The notes under the pieces were generated by a model. That model saw only the letters and a list, made by a program, of their open reading frames with translations. It was not told the DNA's origin and did not search any database. Below are positions 1-5,182 of a stretch of DNA of 5,601 bases, one piece after another. Location of the stretch: contig CAYPOB010000047.1 in NCBI GenBank assembly GCA_964412405.1, positions 1 to 5,601 on the forward strand, given 5' to 3'. This DNA comes from JAJOKI01 sp964412405 (GTDB lineage Archaea > Halobacteriota > UBA148 > JAJOKI01). The position numbers and the translations under genes are program-made. Each line of letters begins with the position of its first letter. Positions within the stretch are counted from its first letter, which is position 1.

Positions 1-787
1 CCTTCAGCATAAGATTGATGACATCGGACAACGGCGTATCCGTTCGTGCGAATTTGACGTTGACGCTCATTATATCGCCGACTATAAGGTTCTTGATTCT
101 GCTGTCCTGTTGATGTCCTGGGACCAAATCCCGGAATGCCCTCATCGCTCTTGCGATATCACTCTCCGTTATGATGCCGGCCAGTTGCATATCCTCTATT
201 ACGGGCATTCGACCGATGTCCTCGTCCAGCATACGTCTGCGGGCATGAACCACGCGCTCAGTTGGGGATATGGAAATAGGGTGACTCATGACGTCTTCGG
301 CACATCCTTCGGGTTTTAAAATGGTCAACGCCTCCTTTGGAGTTACCCAGCCAACCAGCTTGCCATTGGAAATGTCGCAGATCAGAGATCTGCGAGATGC
401 ACCAGATGGGACATCTGGTGGAGTTCCATTTCCTCCAGAAATGAAACAGTTGTAATTCCTATGGAATTTCAACACTACTATAACCTCTACATCTCGGAAG
501 AGGGGGAGAACCTTATTTACATCCTCATCTTGGGCGATGATCGCAAATTTATCAGTCATCGCAGTAACTACGCGGAGAGATGATGCAGGCAGATTCGACT
601 TTTTTCTGGTACCGAGCACTCTTGCGATAGTGCGCTGTGTCACCACACCAACCAGGCTGTCGTCTTTTGTAACCAACAGATATTTGACACCATGCTTCTT
701 CATCAAATCCATGGCATGAGATAATGCCGTTGACTTGTCGGTGGCGAGCGCCTCGGCCATTATGTCCTTCACCATATATCTGCTCAT
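1..787 (-). CDS. Multi-CBS-domain protein, 3' end beyond the window, with in-frame palindromic insertion
   Basis: This frame is open from the ATG at 787-785 to the window edge, giving 262 residues without a stop, so the C-terminus is missing. It starts MSRYMVKDIMAEAL, a normal CBS-protein N-terminus. An AGGAG site at 795-799 lies 7 bases upstream, and the ATG overlaps the upstream gene's stop as ATGA. CBS domains lie at about residues 1-60, 71-158, 163-218 and 235 onward. The third is typical (GRMPVIED, LAGIITESD). The second is interrupted: VEVIVV near residue 105 should run almost directly into DISNGKLVGWVT at 139-150, but about 33 Gly/Pro/Ser/Cys-containing residues (106-138) intervene, encoded by four tandem palindromes. 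That domain also has TPKE where CBS domains usually have T-x-x-D. CBS pairs bind adenine nucleotides or related ligands in many families; the ligand and partner here are unknown. It is the fifth gene of a CBS operon. Confidence 0.9.
   Translation of the reverse strand, partial: MSRYMVKDIMAEALATDKSTALSHAMDLMKKHGVKYLLVTKDDSLVGVVTQRTIARVLGTRKKSNLPASSLRVVTAMTDKFAIIAQDEDVNKVLPLFRDVEVIVVLKFHRNYNCFISGGNGTPPDVPSGASRRSLICDISNGKLVGWVTPKEALTILKPEGCAEDVMSHPISISPTERVVHARRRMLDEDIGRMPVIEDMQLAGIITESDIARAMRAFRDLVPGHQQDSRIKNLIVGDIMSVNVKFARTDTPLSDVINLMLK
375..395 (-). repeat. Palindrome 4 of array (perfect 9-base arms)
   Basis: TCGCAGATC and GATCTGCGA pair perfectly around a three-base loop (TCT on the minus strand). 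It is the 3'-most hairpin in the gene sense; the sequence returns to ordinary CBS coding (DISNGKLVG) immediately after it. Confidence 0.85.
400..420 (-). repeat. Palindrome 3 of array (perfect 9-base arms)
   Basis: CACCAGATG and CATCTGGTG pair perfectly around a three-base loop (TCC on the minus strand). The arm shares the core CAGAT with palindrome 4. Confidence 0.85.
423..447 (-). repeat. Palindrome 2 of array (10-base arms, one G-U)
   Basis: On the minus strand GTTTCATTTC is followed by the loop TGGAG and then GAAATGGAAC. All ten positions pair if one G-U wobble is allowed, which would favour folding as RNA. Its outer ends (GTT...AAC) resemble those of palindrome 1. Confidence 0.75.
449..473 (-). 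repeat. Palindrome 1 of array (11-base arms, one mismatch)
   Basis: On the minus strand GTTGAAATTCC is followed by the loop ATA and then GGAATTACAAC. Ten of eleven positions pair, with a single A-A mismatch. It is the 5'-most hairpin of the array in the mRNA sense, and its first base is the last base of codon 105. Confidence 0.8.
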
Positions 788-1635
788 CGTAGATCTCCTG
801 AAATTAACTTGATGATGTCGGTCTTGGTTATGATTCCTACCATCTCCTCATCATCTATTACTGGAATCCCATCGATCTTATGTACCATCAATATCTTTGC
901 CGCATCCGTGACAAGGGCATCTCTGCCTATAGTGATCAGTGGAGACGACATGACGTCTTCGGCTACAAGATGTGCGACCTCTACATCTCGAAACTTTTTG
1001 CGCCCAGCAGGGCTTTCCTTTCGGGTCATTTTTATATTCTTCTCCGGATGTCCTCTCCTGCCATCTTTCAATTCGGCGAACGCCAGATTTGACGACGTGA
1101 TGATCCCAACCGGCGTATTGCCATCTTCCATTACTATGACTCTGTGCACAGCATTTTCCCCCATCTCAGCGATCACATGACTTATCGAATGATGGCGGTG
1201 AACCGTGACTACAAAACCACTCATTATGTCTTCTACTTTCATGTCCGATTTGAGAGCCAAAAGATGATGGACGAGATCGGACTTGGTGATAATTCCAACC
1301 AATTCATCATCGACCACGGGGATTCCATTGATATTATTTTCCAGCATCAACTCACTGACGTCCTCCAGCGACGCCTCGAGATAGGTGGTAACAAGGCCTT
1401 CACTCATTATTGCTTTAACTGGAACCCTGTCGGTCGGTCGTCTACGCCATACTGGTTCGGCCTGGTCGAGTTTCCACATCAAGTCAGATTTTGTGATAAT
1501 ACCGATGGGAGTCTTGCCATCCACAACAACCAATCTACTTACTCCGTGCTTTAGCATGAGGTTTCTTGCACGTGAAACCCCCTCTTCAGGCGCAATCACA
1601 TATACGGGTGAACTCATGGCATCCTTTACTTTCAT
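784..1635 (-). CDS. Four-CBS-domain protein
   Basis: The protein has 283 residues if it starts at the ATG at 1635 (MKVKDAMSSPVYV), the normal place for a CBS protein to begin. AGAGG at 1645-1649 lies 9 bases upstream of that ATG. The frame continues upstream to an ATG at 1776, but that would add 47 unrelated residues and overlap the preceding gene by about 90 bases. CBS domains lie at about 1-57, 73-127, 132-188 and 224-280. Domains 1, 2 and 4 keep the GIITK-[ST]-D signature; domain 3 has GIITSSN, with Asn in place of the Asp that often contacts ligand ribose. A basic linker (about 190-220, RRGHPEKN and RKESPAGRKK) separates domains 3 and 4. No effector domain is present. It follows the other CBS genes in the operon, and its TGA overlaps the next ATG. 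Ligand unknown. Confidence 0.9.
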   Translation of the reverse strand: MKVKDAMSSPVYVIAPEEGVSRARNLMLKHGVSRLVVVDGKTPIGIITKSDLMWKLDQAEPVWRRRPTDRVPVKAIMSEGLVTTYLEASLEDVSELMLENNINGIPVVDDELVGIITKSDLVHHLLALKSDMKVEDIMSGFVVTVHRHHSISHVIAEMGENAVHRVIVMEDGNTPVGIITSSNLAFAELKDGRRGHPEKNIKMTRKESPAGRKKFRDVEVAHLVAEDVMSSPLITIGRDALVTDAAKILMVHKIDGIPVIDDEEMVGIITKTDIIKLISGDLR

Positions 1636-1644
1636 GGTAAACAT

Positions 1645-1649
1645 CCTCT
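1645..1649 (-). promoter_or_regulatory. Ribosome binding site deciding the start at 1635
   Basis: AGAGG on the minus strand lies 9 bases before the ATG at 1635. It directly abuts another in-frame ATG at 1644, which is too close to use it. It therefore favours the 283-residue form over the longer reading frame. Confidence 0.5.
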
Positions 1650-1670
1650 TATTATGCACTACAACGAATC

Positions 1671-1679
1671 TCTTAAATG
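1671..1679 (-). promoter_or_regulatory. Weak TATA-like element before the fourth CBS gene
   Basis: CATTTAAGA on the minus strand, in the only sizeable gap within the CBS operon (1636-1684), lies about 25 bases upstream of a plausible start site near 1650. It could be an internal promoter, but the match to an archaeal TATA box is weak. Confidence 0.2.
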
Positions 1680-1684
1680 TCAAC

Positions 1685-2626
1685 TCACAGACAGGCTCGT
1701 AAAAGGTCTCTTTCCGTGAAAATCCCCACCAAGACACCTTCGCTGATGACTGGTAGCGATCCGACATCTTTTTCAATCATAATCTCGGCGGCTTTGCCCA
1801 AATCTACATCTGGCCCTATGGTGGGTGTGGTCGACCGCATAATCGTCTTAATCGGGGGCCTCAAGGCTTCATGAATACCGCCGGTAGTCAATTGATTGAA
1901 GATTTCTCCCCCACCTATATATCTCACGATATCACGAGAGGACGCCATCCCCAGCAGAATACCATTCTTGACAACTGGTAATCTGCGAAGCCCATTGTTT
2001 CTCATCGTCTTTGTCGCCTCTTCGATAGACATATCAGATAAGATGGTTATTACGCGCTCGCTCATGTGGTCTATTACGGTCTTTCCGGTCTTTATACCTG
2101 CAATCAACTCCACAAAATCCTGCTCAGAAATGATGCCGATTATGCGTTTATCTTCGGTCACAATTGGCATCCCGCCGACGTTCTTCTGAAGCATCATAGC
2201 CAGCGCATCTTTCAGCGATTGGTTTTCCTTTAGCGTTACCACCTCATCCTGCATGATCTCCCTGACGCTTCCATTAATGGCGGCGAGAAAATTTCCGTCA
2301 TATTTTTTTATGATTATTTTATATCGTTCGCCGCCCCCCATAAAATCAAGCAAGTCAGTACCGGTGAATATGCCAACAAGTCGATTTGTTCCTGCCTCTG
2401 CGACAGGGATACGTCTGAATCCATAAGTCATCATCGTCTTGACCGCGCCCATAATCGTCATTGTCGGCGGGACGGTTACCACTTCCCTGCTCGCAATCGT
2501 CATTATATCGCCAGGATGAGATGGAATTCGAGATTTAAATTCCACCGGTCCGCGATCAACTACTGACCCACTTGACTCGTCTGCGAATCTTGCCCCCTTC
2601 TTGATAATGTTGTGATGTCTCTTCAT
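1685..2626 (-). CDS. Four-CBS-domain protein of the archaeal GDIM...VPPTMTIMGAVKTMM type
   Basis: This 313-residue protein has a charged N-terminal segment of about 37 residues (basic MKRHHNIIKKGARF, then DESSGSVVDRG), followed by CBS domains at about 38-98, 119-178, 183-240 and 257-312. Conserved blocks include VVTVPPTMTIMGAVKTMM, YGFRRIPVAEAGTNRLVGIF and a DFMGGGERY linker with GNFLAAIN, which I recognise from memory as a block of a four-CBS family in methanogens. The closing motifs are GIFTGTD, GIISEQD, GMASSRD and GIFTERD; the third lacks the usual Thr. Four domains suggest two Bateman modules that could form a disc-like dimer, as known for the fold. Its ATG overlaps the preceding stop as ATGA (2623-2626), implying translational coupling; the ribosome site is weak (GGTATGAT). 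Ligand and target are not evident. Confidence 0.92.
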   Translation of the reverse strand: MKRHHNIIKKGARFADESSGSVVDRGPVEFKSRIPSHPGDIMTIASREVVTVPPTMTIMGAVKTMMTYGFRRIPVAEAGTNRLVGIFTGTDLLDFMGGGERYKIIIKKYDGNFLAAINGSVREIMQDEVVTLKENQSLKDALAMMLQKNVGGMPIVTEDKRIIGIISEQDFVELIAGIKTGKTVIDHMSERVITILSDMSIEEATKTMRNNGLRRLPVVKNGILLGMASSRDIVRYIGGGEIFNQLTTGGIHEALRPPIKTIMRSTTPTIGPDVDLGKAAEIMIEKDVGSLPVISEGVLVGIFTERDLLRACL

Positions 2627-3408
2627 TGTATCATACCTTTGAAATACATGCCACTAATCAAGTCATATCTATCGATTATGCCAACCAGTTCACCATCAGT
2701 TACTACGGGCAATCTTCCAATATCATGCTCCAGCATCAGTTCGATGGCCTCTTTTAAAGTAGTTTCGGGATGGACGGAGTGTACGGAAGTGCGCATCACC
2801 TTTTCGATAGTGGTCGAACTTCTTCCCTTTCCTTCCCTTGACGTTCTGGCATAACCTGCTTTGATGATGTCATGTCGCGTGATAATTCCTATGAGTTTCT
2901 TCCCTTTGACGACCGGTAAGCCACTATAATCATATTTATCCATCTTTGCCCAACATCTTGAGATCGGATCTTTCGGAGAACAAACCGCCACATCTGAAGT
3001 CATCACCTCTCCCACCACTTTAATCGGCATGATACCAATATCCAAATGTTTGAATATATCGGTGATGCTTAAGATGCCAACCATCTCACGATCATGGACC
3101 GAATTCACGACGGGTACGCATTCCAATTTAGATGCGAGCAGGACGCGCGTCGCCTCCAACCCATTCATACCAGGGATTATTGTCGGATATTCTCGTGCAA
3201 ATCCCTTAACGGTTATATTTGACTTCGTCGATGATATTTTCAGCACATCTTGCCGAGTTATCACGCCGATAACACGATTTTCATCATCTACAACGGGTAT
3301 GCTCCTGAAATGATAAAGCCGCATCAATTGACGGGCTTTGGTCATAAATTCGTTCTCTTTGATGGATGCCGGATCTTCAGACATCATATCCTGAACTTTT
3401 ATGTGCAT
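2623..3408 (-). CDS. Four-CBS-domain protein
   Basis: This 261-residue protein starts MHIKVQDMMSEDPASI directly with the first CBS domain. AGGGAGAGG at 3409-3417 precedes the ATG and fills the whole 9-base gap to the upstream stop. CBS domains lie at about 1-60, 66-125, 131-185 and 202-255. The first and third end with GVITRQD and GIITRHD; the second (GILSITD) and fourth (GIIDRYD) lack the Thr of the usual T-x-x-D. The linker between domains 3 and 4 (about 186-200) is basic and Ser/Thr-rich (ARTSREGKGRSSTT). No catalytic or DNA-binding domain is attached. The short spacing and shared architecture indicate co-transcription with its neighbours. The sequence does not show which nucleotide, if any, it binds. 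Confidence 0.92.
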   Translation of the reverse strand: MHIKVQDMMSEDPASIKENEFMTKARQLMRLYHFRSIPVVDDENRVIGVITRQDVLKISSTKSNITVKGFAREYPTIIPGMNGLEATRVLLASKLECVPVVNSVHDREMVGILSITDIFKHLDIGIMPIKVVGEVMTSDVAVCSPKDPISRCWAKMDKYDYSGLPVVKGKKLIGIITRHDIIKAGYARTSREGKGRSSTTIEKVMRTSVHSVHPETTLKEAIELMLEHDIGRLPVVTDGELVGIIDRYDLISGMYFKGMIQ

Positions 3409-3417
3409 CCTCTCCCT

Positions 3418-3972
3418 TCACCTGAATATTTCATCCTTACAACTCTCACAAGCTGGCACCCCATCTATTATTTCTAACGTCCCAGAGAGTTCACCGCACC
3501 TCTCACAAATACCCTGCGAGATCTTTTTAGTTTCAGAAAAGGGGAGATGATCTCGATTCATCTCGATTAAATTTGTGAGAATATCGGTGAGCCCTGGGGA
3601 AACCGCAATCATATCCGTATCGGTGACGATTCCGACTAATTTCTCCCCCTCGATAACGGGTAGTCTCCTGATATCCAATTTCATCATTTTTCGCGCCGCC
3701 TCATCCAGACTCTCCCCGCCCCCGATGGTGATAAGTGGCTGCGTCATCAGATCCCTGAGTGTTACGGAACCTGGTGTTATGTTTTCCGATATGATCTTTC
3801 GTACCATGTCCCGTTCTGTCACCATACCCACTGGTTCGCCGTCTTCGACGATGATGAGGCTGCCCACGTTGTATGCGGTCATTTTTTTTCCAGCAACGGA
3901 TGCCCTCATGCCACCTTCTGCCGTGACGACCTCCTCCGTCATGATATCTCGCACCGATATTTGCGTTTCCAT
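3418..3972 (-). CDS. Two-CBS protein with C-terminal zinc ribbon
   Basis: The protein has 184 residues from the ATG at 3972 (METQISVRDIMTEEVVT). That start has GGAG at 3979-3982, 6 bases upstream, and places the first CBS domain at the very N-terminus. The frame stays open to a GTG at 4011 (13 more residues), which would fit a leaderless transcript. CBS domains lie at about 6-61 (GSLIIVEDGEPVGMVTERD) and 71-125 (RRLPVIEGEKLVGIVTDTD), both with intact T-x-x-D motifs. A helical linker follows, then a ribbon with Cys156-x2-Cys159 and Cys175-x2-Cys178 (GICERCG and ACESCKD), likely holding one zinc. CBS pairs fused to zinc ribbons occur in archaea; the ribbon probably mediates nucleic-acid or protein contact. 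It is the first gene of the CBS operon, next to the divergent promoter, so it could be the regulatory member of the set. That role is inference. Confidence 0.9.
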   Translation of the reverse strand: METQISVRDIMTEEVVTAEGGMRASVAGKKMTAYNVGSLIIVEDGEPVGMVTERDMVRKIISENITPGSVTLRDLMTQPLITIGGGESLDEAARKMMKLDIRRLPVIEGEKLVGIVTDTDMIAVSPGLTDILTNLIEMNRDHLPFSETKKISQGICERCGELSGTLEIIDGVPACESCKDEIFR

Positions 3973-3978
3973 TTCCTT

Positions 3979-3982
3979 CTCC
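3979..3982 (-). promoter_or_regulatory. Ribosome binding site supporting the start at 3972
   Basis: GGAG on the minus strand lies 6 bases before the ATG at 3972. The upstream alternatives (GTG 4011, ATG 3990, ATG 3984) have no comparable site. Confidence 0.5.
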
Positions 3983-4015
3983 ATCGTCATTTTGACCACA
4001 TATCTGTCCACATAA

Positions 4016-4023
4016 CTTATATT
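4016..4023 (-). promoter_or_regulatory. Candidate TATA box for the CBS operon
   Basis: AATATAAG on the minus strand would place a transcription start near 3995, giving a leader of about 23 bases before the ATG at 3972. A competing element, CTTTTATATC at 4036-4045, would start transcription near 4013 and fit the GTG at 4011 as a leaderless start. Sequence alone does not decide. Confidence 0.35.
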
Positions 4024-4033
4024 GTCTACCGAT

Positions 4034-4051
4034 ATGATATAAAAGTATCAT
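4034..4051. promoter_or_regulatory. Inverted repeat around a TATA-like core in the divergent promoter region
   Basis: ATGATA (4034-4039) and TATCAT (4046-4051) form a perfect 6-base inverted repeat flanking TAAAAG. The centre contains TATAAAAG on the plus strand, a possible TATA box in either direction. It lies between two divergent gene blocks, so it could be an operator. In such AT-rich DNA a chance origin is also reasonable. Confidence 0.3.
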
Positions 4052-4071
4052 GACGTGTATTAATGTGGTAA

Positions 4072-4080
4072 AATATATAT
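4072..4080 (+). promoter_or_regulatory. Candidate TATA box for the GTPase operon
   Basis: AATATATAT on the plus strand lies about 35-43 bases before the ATG at 4115. A start site near 4100 would give a leader of about 15 bases. This spacing is typical of archaeal promoters. Confidence 0.45.
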
Positions 4081-4114
4081 CACAATTAGATGATTTACAT
4101 ATGGGATGGGATAA

Positions 4115-4747
4115 ATGATTAAAAGGATTAAACGAAGTTTCTCATCGTGGTTCAGAAGGATATTTAAAAAGAAGGCAGTGCGCATAGGAATTTACGGTCC
4201 GCCGAATGCCGGAAAAACCACCCTAGCAAACAGGATCGTCCGTGACTGGAGCAGTGACGATGTGATCGGCACAGTATCCGAGATACCACACGAAACCCGC
4301 CGGGCGATAAGGAAGGAGAACGTACGTATTAATGCCAATGGCGTGGCAGTGACTTTGGACATCGTGGACACGCCAGGTTTGGCGACGAAAATCGATTTTC
4401 ATGATTTCATGGCGTTTGGGATGGATGAAGGGGAGGCGAAGCGGCGGGCAAAAGAGGGGACAGAGGGCGTGATCGAAGCCATTAAATGGCTGGATGATAT
4501 AGAGGGAGTGTTATTGATTATGGACGCTGCCGAAGATCCGTTTACACAGGTGAACGTCATCGTCATCGGAAATATGGAGGCGCGGGAGTTGCCCATGTTA
4601 ATAGTTGCCAATAAAATAGATTTGCCAGATGCATCTCCAGCCAGTATAAAAAGCGCATTTCCACAACATCTCGTAGTTCCCATTTCTGCCCTTGATGGCA
4701 TCAATATCGACAAGCTATATGACTCAATAGCCGATCGTTTCGGGTGA
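4115..4747 (+). CDS. Era-like small GTPase (archaeal family linked to DUF2073)
   Basis: This 210-residue protein carries a full set of GTPase motifs: G1 GPPNAGKT at 28-35, a candidate G2 Thr in PHETRR at about 61, G3 DTPG at 85-88, G4 NKID at 166-169 and G5 SAL at 191-193. It should therefore bind and hydrolyse GTP. The first 20 residues are basic and amphipathic (KRIKRSFSSWFRRIFKKK), suggesting contact with RNA or the membrane surface. There is no KH domain, unlike bacterial Era, so it is not Era itself. A charged insert after G3 (about 91-120, DEGEAKRRAKEGTEG) may be a switch-II extension. The start is the first workable ATG; the overlapping ATG at 4101 stops after five codons. The ribosome site is weak, consistent with a short leader. 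It heads a plus-strand operon with the DUF2073 and DUF2072 genes, a set conserved in archaea. Cellular role unknown. Confidence 0.92.
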   Translation: MIKRIKRSFSSWFRRIFKKKAVRIGIYGPPNAGKTTLANRIVRDWSSDDVIGTVSEIPHETRRAIRKENVRINANGVAVTLDIVDTPGLATKIDFHDFMAFGMDEGEAKRRAKEGTEGVIEAIKWLDDIEGVLLIMDAAEDPFTQVNVIVIGNMEARELPMLIVANKIDLPDASPASIKSAFPQHLVVPISALDGINIDKLYDSIADRFG

Positions 4748-4753
4748 TAGAAG

Positions 4754-5173
4754 ATGGCCAAGAAAAATACTAAGAGGGGAAAAAAGACAAAGCGCACAAA
4801 GGGTGTTGTGGAGACGGGCATTCGGATTGACATGCTCTCCAAGGACCACCTATCAGCTATGACCTCTATGGAGAAGGTCAGATTAATACTTGACAAGGTC
4901 AGAGAAGGCAATATTCTAATTCTTGAAGCGGGGCTCACGCCAGAGGAAGAGATGAAGTTAATGGAGCTCACAATGATGGAGATCACGCCGGGTGATTTCG
5001 CCGGCATTGAGATAGAGAGCCACCCCACTCGACAGAGATCAAATATCATCAGCAGACTTTTAGGCAGGGTCGTCACAGAAACGCGCCTTACCGTCATCGG
5101 ACCTGCAAACCAGATTAAGACCCTTAACAAAGATCATGATGTTATAAGCGCACTGGTGTCCGTGCGTTCGTAG
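4754..5173 (+). CDS. DUF2073 family protein
   Basis: This 139-residue protein has a Lys/Arg-rich, probably disordered tail (MAKKNTKRGKKTKRTKG, 1-17), then a DUF2073-like body. Recognisable blocks are SMEKVRLILDKVREGNILILE, a GLTPEEEMKLMELTMMEI helix, IEIESHP, LLGRVVTETRLTVIGPANQIKTLNKD and a final VISAL. The basic tail suggests nucleic-acid or ribosome contact, but no catalytic motif is visible. It starts 6 bases after the GTPase stop; GGTGAT at 4743-4748 overlaps that stop and serves as ribosome site, so translation is probably coupled. In archaea the family is usually encoded beside this GTPase, which points to a partner or regulator of it. That is inference from neighbourhood. Confidence 0.88.
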   Translation: MAKKNTKRGKKTKRTKGVVETGIRIDMLSKDHLSAMTSMEKVRLILDKVREGNILILEAGLTPEEEMKLMELTMMEITPGDFAGIEIESHPTRQRSNIISRLLGRVVTETRLTVIGPANQIKTLNKDHDVISALVSVRS

Positions 5174-5182
5174 GAGTCCAAG

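Larger units (their letters stand above)
375..473 (-). repeat. Array of four tandem palindromes inserted in frame in a CBS gene
   Basis: Four hairpin-forming inverted repeats follow one another with only 1, 2 and 4 bases between them: 449-473, 423-447, 400-420 and 375-395. Total length is 99 bases, exactly 33 codons, and the minus-strand reading frame of the host gene passes through without a stop. The encoded peptide (about residues 106-138) sits between the two adjacent beta strands of the second CBS domain, where a short turn is expected. Nothing in the CBS family explains such a structure. I infer an inserted palindromic repeat element, comparable in behaviour to the Rickettsia palindromic elements but with no implied homology. 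An alternative is a structured element in the mRNA. The palindromes are seen directly; mobility is inference. Confidence 0.75.

Noticed and set aside
110..128. Short inverted repeat GGGA...TCCC within the first CBS gene
   Set aside because: Arms are only about four bases, well within chance expectation, and it does not belong to the palindrome array.
375..473. CRISPR array
   Set aside because: The four palindromes differ in sequence, have no spacers of uniform length, and lie within an open coding frame.
375..473. Transcription terminator
   Set aside because: The hairpins are in the middle of a gene, with no following T-rich run in the coding direction and with ordinary CBS coding sequence continuing after them.
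809..1702. Plus-strand open frames opposite the CBS genes
   Set aside because: The minus-strand proteins have intact CBS motifs throughout; the plus-strand products show no recognisable features.
1636..1776. N-terminal extension of the 283-residue CBS protein up to an ATG at 1776
   Set aside because: It would overlap the preceding CBS gene by about 90 bases, has no CBS-like content, and a ribosome site supports the start at 1635.
4399..5130. Long minus-strand open frame of 243 codons across the GTPase and DUF2073 genes
   Set aside because: It is antisense to two genes with clear family motifs, has low-complexity Ser/Ile content typical of a shadow frame, and shows no domain.
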